This document shows, one piece after another, positions 34,417-43,393 of a stretch of 64,000 nucleotides of DNA. This DNA is from Hoeflea sp. (GTDB lineage: Bacteria > Pseudomonadota > Alphaproteobacteria > Rhizobiales > Rhizobiaceae), in assembly GCA_020637795.1 (NCBI GenBank), contig JACKJT010000002.1, positions 744,001-808,000 of the forward strand, read 5' to 3'. The stretch's first letter is position 1; each line of letters opens with the position of its first letter. The position numbers and the translations under genes are program-made. A model generated the notes under the pieces. The model did not search any database. It was not told where the DNA came from and saw only the letters and a program-made list of their open reading frames with translations.

Positions 34417-35349
34417 TCAAAACTCCAGCTTCGACGAAAATCCCGAAATCACCTCCGCGCTCCGCTTCAGCGCCGCGCGTTCGCTCGCATCCAGGTCCGG
34501 CATCAGCGTGGCGATGATACCCTCGCGGCCGACGATGCGCGGCAGTGACAGCGGCACGTCCTTGATGCCCTCGATGTCTTCGTTGACCTGCGAGACGCTG
34601 AGCACGGTGCGCTCGTCGTCGGTGATCGACTGGACAATGCGCGCAAGCCCGGCGCCGATGCCGTACCAGGTCGCACCCTTGCCTTCGATGATCGTATAAG
34701 CGGCCCCCTTCACCTCGTCGGCGATACGGCCGCGAGTTGCTTCATCCAGCGGGCAGCCGATCTGCTCGGCGAATGAGACGATCGGCACGCTGCCGGCCAT
34801 GGCGCTCGACCAGACGGCGACTTCGCTGTCGCCGTGCTCGCCCAGGATATAGGCATGCACGGAATTGGGGGCGATGCCCAGATGATCGCCGAGCAGGGTT
34901 CTCAGCCGCGCGGTGTCGAGAATGGTGCCCGAGCCGATCACCCGTTCGGGCGGCAGGCCGGAGATGCGTTGCGCAATGAAGGTCATCACGTCGAGAGGAT
35001 TGGTGGCGATCAGCAGGATGGCGTCGGGCGCAGCCCGCATGATGCCGCCGATGACGGACCGGAACACCTCGACATTGCGCCCGAGCAGCGCCAGCCGGCT
35101 CTCGCCGGGCTTCTGGCTGACCCCGGCGGCGATGATCACCACCGCGGCGTCCTTGAGATCCGCATAGTCTCCGGCGTGGATGGCCACCGTGGTGGCGAAC
35201 GGCGTGGCGTGGGCGATGTCCTGGGCCTGGGCCAGCGCTAAGGCCGGATTGGCGTCGACCAGCACGATCTCCGTGCCCACGCCCAGGAGCGCCATCGCAT
35301 AGCCCGCGGCACTGCCCACCATTCCGGTTCCGACGATTCCGATCTTCAT
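34417..35349 (-). CDS. ldh: L-Lactate dehydrogenase
   Basis: 310 residues from ATG 35349. The NAD-binding loop is KIGIVGTGMVGSAAGYAMAL; the substrate-specificity loop AAGVSQKPGESRLALLGRN has Gln where malate dehydrogenases have Arg, which favours lactate. The catalytic His is in YILGEHGDSEVAVWSSA, and ATNPLDVMTF and IGSGTILDTARLR are also typical. It reduces pyruvate to L-lactate with NADH or the reverse. It stands alone; a weak FNR-like site lies about 80 bases upstream. Confidence 0.92.
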   Translation of the reverse strand: MKIGIVGTGMVGSAAGYAMALLGVGTEIVLVDANPALALAQAQDIAHATPFATTVAIHAGDYADLKDAAVVIIAAGVSQKPGESRLALLGRNVEVFRSVIGGIMRAAPDAILLIATNPLDVMTFIAQRISGLPPERVIGSGTILDTARLRTLLGDHLGIAPNSVHAYILGEHGDSEVAVWSSAMAGSVPIVSFAEQIGCPLDEATRGRIADEVKGAAYTIIEGKGATWYGIGAGLARIVQSITDDERTVLSVSQVNEDIEGIKDVPLSLPRIVGREGIIATLMPDLDASERAALKRSAEVISGFSSKLEF

Positions 35350-35430
35350 CCGCTCTGTGCTCCACAGCTTGACCGGCGCGCATCTGCCGCGCCCGCCGAT
35401 CCTCCTAGCAGCAAACACCGCTCCGTACTG

Positions 35431-35444
35431 TGACAGAAGTCAAA
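35431..35444. promoter_or_regulatory. Weak FNR/FixK-like site upstream of ldh
   Basis: GTGACAGAAGTCAA matches TTGA-N6-TCAA with one mismatch (first base). It lies 81 bases before the ldh start on the minus strand. Alone it would be unconvincing; it gains some weight from the similar sites before ppsA and usp. Confidence 0.3.
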
Positions 35445-35562
35445 TCGGCCATGCCGCAAGCCATCCTGCCCCGGATCGCCGGCGGCAGTGCAGCGCTGCG
35501 CCCGGTCGCGCCGGCCAGAATGCAGATGTCCTTGGATCACTGCCTCGCGCGGTGGCGCGAGG

Positions 35563-37437
35563 TCAGGAAGTCCGTGCGGCCTCGGTGGCGTCGATCGCCT
35601 TGCGCAGATAGTTGTCGCGGCCATAGACATCGGCGAAATACTCGACCGTGCCCGCATCATCCGGCCAGGCGGTGAAATAGGCGATATGCACCGGGATTTT
35701 CGTCGACAGCTGCACCTGCTTGTTCTGTCCGCCGGCAATATGACTGCCGATGTCGGCGACCGATGTCCCCAGCACCTTGGCCGCCATGGCGCGCGGATCG
35801 TGCAGCCGGATGCAGCCGTGGCTCAAGGCGCGGGTATCGCGCTGGAACAGGGATTTTGACGGCGTGTCATGCATGTAGATGGCGTGGCTGTTGGGGAACA
35901 GGATCTTCAACTCACCCAGCGCATTGCCGTCGCTTGGCGGCTGGCGCACGCCGATGCCGCTGCCCTTGCCGACGGCGTTCCAGTTGACCGAACTCGAGGA
36001 CACCGCACGGCCGCCGGAGGTCACCTCGTAACCGAGCCGGTCCAGATAGGACGGATCGGCCCTCAGCTTCGGCAGCATCTCGTTGATGATGATCGATTGC
36101 GGCACGCCCCAGTAGGGATTGAACTCCACCAGTTCTATGGTGTCGTCGAAGAAATAGGTCTGGTTCGACCTGGAGCCGACAACCACGCGCATCGACAGAT
36201 CCGCCTTGCCGTTCTCGAAATAGGTCGCGGTGTAGGCCGGCTGGTTGATGAACACCCGCCGCGAGGCGAGAACGCCCGGAAGCCAGCGCGCCCGCTCCAT
36301 CGCCAGCTTCACCTTCTCGATCTTGTCCGCATTGGTGATGCCGACCAGTGCACGGCGTGTTGCCGGGCCGACGACGCCATCGGGCTTGAGGCCGGCTTCC
36401 TTCTGGAACCCCTTGACCAGGCCGACCAGCTCCTCGTCATATTCGGGCTTGCCGGCATAGCTCGCAAACAGCAGGGCATGATCGGTCTTCAGGGCATCGC
36501 TACCCTTCATCTCGATCGCCGCGATCACATTTGCGAGCTCCGGATTGGATTGGCCCGGTTTGAGCAACAGATTCGCGGCAATCTCGATGCGCGCACCCTC
36601 ATCGAGATCCTGCAGTCGTTTCAGTTCCGCCTTCAGCGCCTCGAAATGCGCGCCTTGCGGGTTTTGCGCCATGAGCGCCTCGGCCGGATCGGCGGCCTTG
36701 GACAGGGCTTCAAGCTGTTTGGCCAGATCCGGGTTCTTGCGCTTGAAATCGTGATAGCCGGAGATCCGGTTGGGATCGACCCGGCCGCGCGTGGCGTCGA
36801 GCATGTAGTTGGCGACCGCGACCGACAGCTTCATCTCGAAGGCCATCAGCTCCTTCTGGCGCTCGGTGCCCTGCGTGACATCGAATGCGTCCGCGGGCGC
36901 CTCGACCTTGTAGTCAGCCGCAGACAGACCCACCTCGTCGGCGGCATTGAGCACGTCGATCACCGCCCGGGCGCGGTCGGTGATCGATGTTCCGGCCACC
37001 CAGATGTAACCGGGATGGGTGGAATAATATTCGACGACCGCCTCGGCGGCTTCCGGCAATGCCTTGAGCGACAGATCCGCCAGTGCCGGCCGACCTTCGG
37101 CGAACGGGTCGATGCCCAGCGGCGACAGCGCCATGTCGTCGATCCCGCCGGTGATCACCGGATCGGCGATCTTGCCGAAATCGACCTTGACCAGCGTATC
37201 GGGCTTGTAGGTGCGGTAGGTCGGGCCGCTGATCCGGGCGACCGGCTTCGGAGCGACCGCTTCCTGTTGCGCCCGTTCGCGCGCCATCTGCTCGCGCTTC
37301 CGCTGGGCCGGGCTCTTGAACAGCGCGTCGAGCAGGCCCTGCGCCTGAACCGGCGGCGTTGCTGCCACCACGCCGGTAAAAGTGACCGCGATGGCGATCA
37401 ACGCCACGCCTGCACGCATCTTGATGCTCATGCCCAA
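35563..37437 (-). CDS. L,D-Transpeptidase with peptidoglycan-binding domain (YcbB/LdtD-like)
   Basis: 624 residues. A signal peptide (about 1-33, ending PPVQAQ) is followed by a long helical scaffold domain, a peptidoglycan-binding repeat (LVKGFQKEAGLKPDGVVGPATRRAL, about 320-345) and a C-terminal YkuD domain with the catalytic Cys in TRALSHGCIRLHDPRAM. The periplasmic enzyme forms 3-3 crosslinks in peptidoglycan or attaches proteins to it. Size and domain order match the YcbB type. A second start codon two residues later (MSIKMRAG) is equally possible. Confidence 0.92.
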   Translation of the reverse strand: MGMSIKMRAGVALIAIAVTFTGVVAATPPVQAQGLLDALFKSPAQRKREQMARERAQQEAVAPKPVARISGPTYRTYKPDTLVKVDFGKIADPVITGGIDDMALSPLGIDPFAEGRPALADLSLKALPEAAEAVVEYYSTHPGYIWVAGTSITDRARAVIDVLNAADEVGLSAADYKVEAPADAFDVTQGTERQKELMAFEMKLSVAVANYMLDATRGRVDPNRISGYHDFKRKNPDLAKQLEALSKAADPAEALMAQNPQGAHFEALKAELKRLQDLDEGARIEIAANLLLKPGQSNPELANVIAAIEMKGSDALKTDHALLFASYAGKPEYDEELVGLVKGFQKEAGLKPDGVVGPATRRALVGITNADKIEKVKLAMERARWLPGVLASRRVFINQPAYTATYFENGKADLSMRVVVGSRSNQTYFFDDTIELVEFNPYWGVPQSIIINEMLPKLRADPSYLDRLGYEVTSGGRAVSSSSVNWNAVGKGSGIGVRQPPSDGNALGELKILFPNSHAIYMHDTPSKSLFQRDTRALSHGCIRLHDPRAMAAKVLGTSVADIGSHIAGGQNKQVQLSTKIPVHIAYFTAWPDDAGTVEYFADVYGRDNYLRKAIDATEAARTS

Positions 37438-37685
37438 CCCAGATTGTTATGCCAGGCCCGAGGGTCCGGCGCGTTCCGACGAAATTGCCAAGTTCGCGCG
37501 AACACTAACAAATCAACACGGCAATGGAAAGAATGCCTGACGGTTTCAATCGGCAGAATTGTCACCCTTTCGTGAGCTGGCCGGACAACCGGATTGTCAC
37601 GGACCTGCCTGCGGCACCTGGCGACGCGCCTATCAGAGACACCGGAAAACCTTGTCGTCCGTGGTCAGCCGGAGCAGCGGGAGCA

Positions 37686-38747
37686 TCATTCCGGCGTCTC
37701 TGCCGCCCCGCGCCGGGAAAGGGCCGGCGCCGTCTCGTACCAGCCCTTCGACCGGTTGACGATAAAGACCAGAGACAGCATGACGGGAACCTCGATGAGC
37801 ACCCCGACCACGGTGGCGAGCGCGGCACCGGACTCAAAGCCGAACAGGCTGATCGCCACGGCGACCGCCAGTTCGAAGAAATTGCTGGCCCCGATCAGCG
37901 CCGACGGTCCGGCGATCACGTGCGTCTCCCCGACCACACGGTTGGCGATATAGCCGATGCCGAAGATCAGATAGGTCTGGATGATGATCGGCACGGACAG
38001 AAGCACGATGATCAGCGGCTGGGCCAGGATTGCCTGGCCCTGGAACGCGAACAGCACGACCAGCGTCGCCAGCAGCGCGATGATGGACAGCGGCTGCAAT
38101 CTCGACAGCAGCCGCTGCAGCGCCGCCTCGCCGCCGGACGCCAGAAGCCGGGCGCGCAGAACCTGGGCAATGATCACCGGCACGACGATATATAGCGTCA
38201 CCGACAGAAGCAGGGTCTGCCACGGCACCGTGATCGCCGAAATGCCCAGAAGCAGCGCAACGATCGGGGCAAAGGCAATCACCATCACCAGATCATTGAC
38301 GGTGACCTGGCTCAGGGTGAACAGCGGATCCCCCCTGGTCAGGTTGCTCCAGACGAACACCATGGCCGTGCAGGGGGCGGCGCCGAGCAGGATCAGGCCG
38401 GCAATGTAGCTGTTGATCTGGTCGCCGGGCAGGAACGGCAGGAACAGCCAGCCGATGAAGAACCAGGCCATGACGGCCATGGTGAAGGGCTTGATCGCCC
38501 AGTTGACGACGAGCGTGACCGAGATGCCGCGCCAGTGCCGGCTGACCTGTCCCAGCGACCCGAAATCGATCTTGACCAGCATCGGGATGATCATCAGCCA
38601 GATCAGTACCGCGACCGGCAGGTTGACATTGGCGATCTCGGCGGAACCGATGGCCTGGAAGACAGCCGGGAAGACGTATCCGAGTGCAATCCCAGCCGCG
38701 ATGCACAGCGCGACCCAGAGTGTCAGGTAGCGTTCAAATGTCGACAT
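37686..38747 (-). CDS. Arsenite efflux transporter, ACR3 family
   Basis: 353 residues from ATG 38747, preceded by AGGAG at 8 bases. Ten hydrophobic segments cover almost the whole chain. ACR3 marks: LIWLMIIPMLVKIDFGSL, NWAIKPFTMAVMAWFFIGWL, the essential Cys in LLGAAPCTAMVFVWSNLTRG, QVTVNDLVMV and ALIGASNFFELAVAVAISLFG. It pumps arsenite out across the inner membrane. No arsenate reductase or ArsR gene is adjacent, but a palindrome resembling an ArsR-type site is upstream. Confidence 0.94.
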   Translation of the reverse strand: MSTFERYLTLWVALCIAAGIALGYVFPAVFQAIGSAEIANVNLPVAVLIWLMIIPMLVKIDFGSLGQVSRHWRGISVTLVVNWAIKPFTMAVMAWFFIGWLFLPFLPGDQINSYIAGLILLGAAPCTAMVFVWSNLTRGDPLFTLSQVTVNDLVMVIAFAPIVALLLGISAITVPWQTLLLSVTLYIVVPVIIAQVLRARLLASGGEAALQRLLSRLQPLSIIALLATLVVLFAFQGQAILAQPLIIVLLSVPIIIQTYLIFGIGYIANRVVGETHVIAGPSALIGASNFFELAVAVAISLFGFESGAALATVVGVLIEVPVMLSLVFIVNRSKGWYETAPALSRRGAAETPE

Positions 38748-38851
38748 GTCGTACTCCTGGGCACGGATTCGGGCAGCCAAACGCGCGTGGCCCGACATGA
38801 TGTCAAAGCCTCGCGGCGCCGAAACGATTCATTCACTTCGATAAATCATGA

Positions 38852-38865
38852 TATCTTGAAAGATA
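38852..38865. promoter_or_regulatory. Palindrome upstream of the ACR3 gene
   Basis: TATCTTGAAAGATA is an inverted repeat of 6-bp arms around GA, 105 bases before the ACR3 start and within an AT-rich patch. It is of the kind bound by ArsR/SmtB repressors, but no such repressor gene is in the window. Confidence 0.4.
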
Positions 38866-38942
38866 CAAGAGCGCCCTCGCCCCTGCACCCTTAGCGCAAT
38901 TGCAATTCACCCGCCTTCATCCTAAGACCGGGCTCTCAGGCT

Positions 38943-38993
38943 AATGCATGTCGCGCTTAAATGGTTTGGTTTAAGCGATAACCCACATGCATT
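38943..38993 (+). promoter_or_regulatory. Nested hairpin in the fumarase leader
   Basis: Two coaxial inverted repeats: outer arms AATGCATGT (38943-38951) and ACATGCATT (38985-38993), inner arms CGCTTAAA (38954-38961) and TTTAAGCG (38970-38977) around the loop TGGTTTGG. All pairs are exact. It ends 85 bases before the GTG start of fumarase. No T-run follows. It may be a leader RNA element or a double operator; I do not recognise a described family. Confidence 0.65.
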
Positions 38994-39078
38994 GATTCAA
39001 CAATTTGAAGCGGCCTTTGCGCATGCAATTGGATGCGCGGCGCTGCAGGCGACTAACAGGCGACCGGAAAGGTATCCC

Positions 39079-40686
39079 GTGGCAAACGATCTCTTCCCCC
39101 TTGGACCCGACACCACCCCCTGGAAGAAACTGACCGACAAGCATGTCGGCGTCGAGGAATTCCGCGGCGAGGAAATCCTGACGGTGGACACCGATGGTTT
39201 GCGGCTTCTTGCCGAAGCGGCTTTCGGCGACATAAACCATCTGCTCCGCCCCGGCCACCTCAAGCAGCTGGCGGCGATCCTCGACGATCCGGAAGCCACC
39301 GAGAACGACCGCTTTGTCGCCTTCGACCTGCTCAAGAACGCCAATATCGCCGCCGGCGGCGTGCTGCCGATGTGCCAGGACACCGGCACCGCGATCATCA
39401 TGGCCAAGAAGGGCCGCAAGGTCTGGACCGAGGGCGGCGATTACGAGGCGCTGGCGGGTGGCGTGATGGATGCCTATGAGCGCCGCAACCTGCGCTATTC
39501 GCAGCTTGCTCCGCTTTCCATGTTCGAGGAAAAGAACACCCGGACCAACCTCCCCGCCCAGATCGACATCTATGAAGAGGGAGAGGACAGCTACGACTTC
39601 CTGTTTGTCGCCAAGGGCGGCGGTTCGGCCAACAAGACCTTTCTCTACCAGGGCACGCCATCGCTCTTGACCCATGACCGGATGATCGAGTTCCTGCGCG
39701 AGAAGATCCTGACGCTGGGCACGGCGGCCTGCCCGCCCTACCACCTGGCCATCGTCATCGGCGGCACCTCGGCCGAGATGAACCTCAAGACCGTCAAGCT
39801 GGCCTCGACCAAGTATCTTGACGAGCTGCCGACCAGCGGCTCGGATACGGGCCACGCCTTCCGCGACCTCGAAATGGAAGCCGAAGTCCACAAGCTGACC
39901 CAGCAGATGGGCGTCGGCGCCCAGTTTGGCGGCAAGTATTTCTGTCACGATGTCCGCGTCATCCGCCTGCCCCGCCACGGTGCCTCGCTGCCGATCGGTC
40001 TCGGCGTCTCCTGCTCGGCCGACCGCCAGGCCAAGGGCAAGATCACCAAGGACGGCATCTTCCTCGAGCAGCTGGAAACCGATCCGTCGAAATACCTGCC
40101 GGACATCGACGAGGACAAGCTCTCAGAACACGTGGTCAAGATCGACCTCAACCGTCCGATGAAAGAAATCCTTGCGGAGCTGTCCAAGCACCCGATCAAG
40201 ACGCAACTCTCGCTCACCGGCTCGATCATCGTTGCCCGCGACCTTGCTCACTCGAAGATCCGCGCAAGGCTGGAAGCCGGTGAAGAGATGCCCGACTATC
40301 TCAAGAACCACCCGGTCTACTATGCCGGTCCCGCCAAGACGCCCGAAGGCTATGCGTCCGGTTCCTTCGGCCCCACCACCGCAGGCCGCATGGATTCCTA
40401 TGTCGACCAGTTCCAGTCCTTCGGCGGATCCATGATCATGCTCGCCAAGGGCAATCGCTCCCGCTCGGTGCGCGAAGCCTGTGCCCGGCACGGCGGCTTC
40501 TATCTTGGATCGATCGGCGGCCCGGCAGCCCGTCTGGCACAGGACTGCATCAGGAAAGTAGAGGTCGTCGAGTATCCCGAACTGGGGATGGAGGCGATCT
40601 GGCGCATCGAAGTCGAAAATTTTCCGGCCTTTATCGTGATCGACGACAAGGGCAATGATTTCTTCAAGGAATTGAATTTAGGCTAG
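39079..40686 (+). CDS. Class I fumarate hydratase (4Fe-4S)
   Basis: 535 residues from GTG 39079 (VANDLFPLGPDTTPWKKL), with GGAAAGG upstream; an in-frame ATG at 38944 would start inside a hairpin and make an atypical leader. Iron-sulfur ligands lie at LPMCQDTGTAII, YFCHDVRVIRLPRHGASLPI and the Cys-containing GVSCSADRQ region; the C-terminal swivel domain has HPVYYAGPAKTPEGYASGSF and GPTTAGRMDSY. It interconverts fumarate and malate in the TCA cycle and is oxygen-sensitive in most bacteria. A hairpin follows the stop. Confidence 0.94.
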   Translation: MANDLFPLGPDTTPWKKLTDKHVGVEEFRGEEILTVDTDGLRLLAEAAFGDINHLLRPGHLKQLAAILDDPEATENDRFVAFDLLKNANIAAGGVLPMCQDTGTAIIMAKKGRKVWTEGGDYEALAGGVMDAYERRNLRYSQLAPLSMFEEKNTRTNLPAQIDIYEEGEDSYDFLFVAKGGGSANKTFLYQGTPSLLTHDRMIEFLREKILTLGTAACPPYHLAIVIGGTSAEMNLKTVKLASTKYLDELPTSGSDTGHAFRDLEMEAEVHKLTQQMGVGAQFGGKYFCHDVRVIRLPRHGASLPIGLGVSCSADRQAKGKITKDGIFLEQLETDPSKYLPDIDEDKLSEHVVKIDLNRPMKEILAELSKHPIKTQLSLTGSIIVARDLAHSKIRARLEAGEEMPDYLKNHPVYYAGPAKTPEGYASGSFGPTTAGRMDSYVDQFQSFGGSMIMLAKGNRSRSVREACARHGGFYLGSIGGPAARLAQDCIRKVEVVEYPELGMEAIWRIEVENFPAFIVIDDKGNDFFKELNLG

Positions 40687-40725
40687 AATTCCAGAACCGC
40701 CGGGAATTTTATAAAGGCGCGGGTG

Positions 40726-40752
40726 AGCAACGGGGCGCAAAGCCTCGTTGCT
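40726..40752 (+). terminator. Hairpin after the fumarase gene
   Basis: AGCAACGGGGC and GCCTCGTTGCT form an 11-bp stem with one G-T pair and the loop GCAAA, followed by ATTAATATTT. The tail is AT-rich but not a pure T-run, so it is a moderate intrinsic terminator. Confidence 0.65.
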
Positions 40753-40826
40753 ATTAATATTTCCCTAAGATTTTACCCGTAAGAATAATGACCACTAGAG
40801 CTATGAAAGCCATTCTGGGGACGACA

Positions 40827-41897
40827 ATGACGGTATCGCCTACGAACAAGGTCCATTCGATGGACACGGCCACCTTGGTGCTCGCCACCATGCGCCGTAG
40901 AGGCATTTCCGGTCTGCCGCGAAACTATGAACTGGTTTACGAAGCTCTCAATGCATCTAACCCTACCTTGACCAAACAGTTCGAGGCGCTTGGCCGCAAT
41001 CCGGCACAGGACGAACTCGATGCATTGGGCAAGAAGGTTTTCCCCCATCACTACCGCACCGGCGTGGTGGAAGGGGCTCACGACAAGATTTCCGGCGAAC
41101 TCGACGGAATGCTGCGGCTGCTCAAGCAGGAGCAGTCGTCGATGGAGAGCTACTCGAAGCTGCTCGGCGAAGCCTACAATCGCATCTCCACAAAGAGCAT
41201 GGCAAGCGCCGAGATTCTCAGCAACGTCATCAGTGTCCTGACCAACGCCACCGGCGACAGCATGGAAAAGGGCAAGGTCGTTGTCGAGCATATGGTCGAA
41301 CGCGCCCGCGAGATGGAGCAGGTCAAGCTCGAACTCGACGAGTACAAGCGCATCGCCAACACCGATCCGCTGACCCGCCTGGCCAACCGCCGGGCGTTCG
41401 ACGAGGTTCTGGCCAACATCTACAACGAACAGCGCAACGCGATGTATTATGCGCTGATCGTCGCCGATATCGACCATTTCAAGAAATTCAACGACACCTA
41501 CGGCCATCCGGTCGGCGATCGCGTGCTCGGCGTTGTCGCGGCGGTGATGAAGAGCACGCTGCGCAAGGACGTCTTCATCTCGCGCACCGGCGGCGAGGAA
41601 TTCGCAGTCATTCTTGAGGGGACGAGCCTCGAAATCACCATGGAAATCGCCGAACGCCTGCGCAAGGCGGTCGAAGCCACGCCGCTCAGAAGCCAGAAGA
41701 CCGGCGTCAATTACGGGCCGATCACCCTGTCGCTCGGAATCTGCATGGCCAGCGATGCCGACAGTGCCGAGGAACTCTACAACAAGGCAGACGTTGCGCT
41801 CTACACCGCCAAGCATAGCGGCCGCAACAGAACGCAGCTTTACAAGCCCGAACTGAACCAGGAATTCGAAAAGAACTGGGCGATCTACAAGTCCTGA
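40827..41897 (+). CDS. Diguanylate cyclase (GGDEF domain)
   Basis: 356 residues from ATG 40827, which has GGGG 7 bases upstream; in-frame ATGs at 40788 and 40803 are possible. The N-terminal half is helical with a probable coiled coil (KISGELDGMLRLLKQEQSSM, EHMVERAREMEQVKLELDEY). The C-terminal GGDEF domain (about 190-345) has DPLTRLANRRAFDE, VADIDHFKKFNDTYGHPVGD and the intact active site RTGGEEFAV. The product inhibition RxxD site is not conserved (RKDV). It should make cyclic di-GMP. No membrane segment is visible. Confidence 0.93.
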   Translation: MTVSPTNKVHSMDTATLVLATMRRRGISGLPRNYELVYEALNASNPTLTKQFEALGRNPAQDELDALGKKVFPHHYRTGVVEGAHDKISGELDGMLRLLKQEQSSMESYSKLLGEAYNRISTKSMASAEILSNVISVLTNATGDSMEKGKVVVEHMVERAREMEQVKLELDEYKRIANTDPLTRLANRRAFDEVLANIYNEQRNAMYYALIVADIDHFKKFNDTYGHPVGDRVLGVVAAVMKSTLRKDVFISRTGGEEFAVILEGTSLEITMEIAERLRKAVEATPLRSQKTGVNYGPITLSLGICMASDADSAEELYNKADVALYTAKHSGRNRTQLYKPELNQEFEKNWAIYKS

Positions 41898-42108
41898 TTG
41901 TCTGGTTCAGAATACTGACGTAAAGCGCCATCCATTTTGCTGCGCCGGGCAGTATAATTTGGCAAGAACATTCCGCTCCAAGCTGGACAGCCCGCAGCGA
42001 AGCAGTTACCCATAAGCATCAAGGGTCGGGGTCTTGTCTACGGATTGACGCAGGCCTTGTTGAATCAACGAATCCCGCCCTCTTTCAACGACAGCTCCGG
42101 ATCGTCAC

Positions 42109-42729
42109 ATGAAACGCCTGATTTCTTCCGCCATTCTCGCCCTTTGCCTGATGGCGCCTGCTTCCGTGCAGGCCCAGCCGGCCGGCCAGACCTCCTCTGA
42201 ATCCAAGACCCTGCTGCAATTGCTGTTTCCGCCCTCGGAAAACTACAACAAGTACCGCCGCTCGGACAAATCGCCGATCAAGCGCAAGGTTATCTCGTTC
42301 AAGGAGAACCATGCGGAAGGCACCATCATCATCGATACCTCCGACCGGCGGCTCTACCACGTGATCGGCAAGGGCAAGGCGATGGCCTACGGCATCGGCG
42401 TCGGCCGCGACGGCTTCACCTGGCAGGGCCAGAAGAAGATCACCCGCAAGGCCGAGTGGCCGGGCTGGACGCCGCCTCAGGTGATGCGGGACCGGGTCAA
42501 GCGCCAGGAAGGCCGCGTTCTGCCGGCCTACATGAAGGGCGGGCCGGACAACCCGCTTGGTGCGCGCGCCATGTATATCGGCTCGACCATCTATCGCATT
42601 CACGGCACCAACCAGCCATGGACCATCGGCCAGGCGATGTCGTCGGGATGCATCCGCATGGCCAACGAGGATGTCATTCATCTCTACGACCAGGTGAATG
42701 TCGGCACCAAGGTGATCGTCCGGAACTGA
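42109..42729 (+). CDS. L,D-Transpeptidase, single YkuD domain
   Basis: 206 residues. Signal peptide about 1-22 (ending SVQAQ), then a short linker and a YkuD domain (about 60-205) with GTIIIDTSDRRLYHVIGKG, YGIGVGRDGFTWQGQ, IYRIHGTNQPWTIG and the catalytic Cys in MSSGCIRMANEDVIHLYDQV. The periplasmic enzyme crosslinks peptidoglycan through L,D bonds. It is alone, followed by a strong terminator. Confidence 0.94.
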   Translation: MKRLISSAILALCLMAPASVQAQPAGQTSSESKTLLQLLFPPSENYNKYRRSDKSPIKRKVISFKENHAEGTIIIDTSDRRLYHVIGKGKAMAYGIGVGRDGFTWQGQKKITRKAEWPGWTPPQVMRDRVKRQEGRVLPAYMKGGPDNPLGARAMYIGSTIYRIHGTNQPWTIGQAMSSGCIRMANEDVIHLYDQVNVGTKVIVRN

Positions 42730-42754
42730 CCGGATCATCCAGGTTGAATCACTG

Positions 42755-42783
42755 AAAAACCGGCCCTCGCGGCCGGTTTTTTT
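42755..42783 (+). terminator. Rho-independent terminator (bidirectional)
   Basis: AAAAACCGGCC, loop CTCGC, GGCCGGTTTTTTT. The A-run before the stem and T-run after it allow termination in both directions, which serves the L,D-transpeptidase gene and the convergent flavin-domain gene ending at 42785. Confidence 0.93.
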
Positions 42784-42784
42784 G

Positions 42785-43393
42785 TCACCACATGCTGTTC
42801 TTCGCCCGCTCGGGCCAGTCCCTGTCGTAGGTCAGGCTGTCGAAGTCCTGCTTGAGTTCCCGCATCAGGCTCCCCGGCGTCGGCAGATCGCTGACATCCG
42901 GCCAGGCGGCCTGGTCCCAGATCCGCGCCCGCATCAGCGCCCGGGCGCACTGGAAATAGATTTCGCCGACACTGACGACGATCGCCGACCGCGGCAGCTT
43001 GCCCTCCATCGCGAGACTTCCGAGCAGCTTCGGGTCGACCGAGATCTCGGCCCTGCCATTGATCCTGAGCGTGGTGTTGGAACCGGGGATCAGGAACAGC
43101 AAGGCAACCCGCCCGTCCCGCACGATGTTGCGCAGCGAATCGATCCGGTTGTTGCCGCGCCGGTCGGGCAGCACCAGGGTGCGATCATCGACGATGCTCA
43201 TGACCGTCCCCGGATCGCCGCGTGGCGAGCAATCCAGCCCTTCCGGCCCGCAGGTCGCAAGCGCCACGATCGGCGAGGCTTCGATCAGCCTGCGATAGCC
43301 TGCGGTCAGCCGGCCGCTCACCTTGATCAGCGACGCTTCCGATGTCTCTCCATAGATCGCATCGAGTTCAGCCACCGTTTTGACAATGCTCAC
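42785..43393 (-). CDS. Pyridoxamine 5'-phosphate oxidase-fold flavoprotein
   Basis: 202 residues of the split-barrel FMN-binding fold: ASPIVALATCGPEGLDCSPRGDPG near residues 35-60, IVDDRTLVLPDRRGNNRIDSL, GRVALLFLIPGSNTTLRING, and CARALMRARIWD. The MSMEG_1061-like subfamily (PPOX class with a C-terminal extension) is the closest fit. The reaction is unknown. The start overlaps the stop of the alpha/beta hydrolase gene by 4 bases. Confidence 0.88.
   Translation of the reverse strand: MSIVKTVAELDAIYGETSEASLIKVSGRLTAGYRRLIEASPIVALATCGPEGLDCSPRGDPGTVMSIVDDRTLVLPDRRGNNRIDSLRNIVRDGRVALLFLIPGSNTTLRINGRAEISVDPKLLGSLAMEGKLPRSAIVVSVGEIYFQCARALMRARIWDQAAWPDVSDLPTPGSLMRELKQDFDSLTYDRDWPERAKNSMW

Noticed and set aside
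38944..39078. Upstream start for the fumarase gene
   Set aside because: It would begin inside the nested hairpin and add 45 residues that class I fumarases lack. GTG 39079 gives the usual length.
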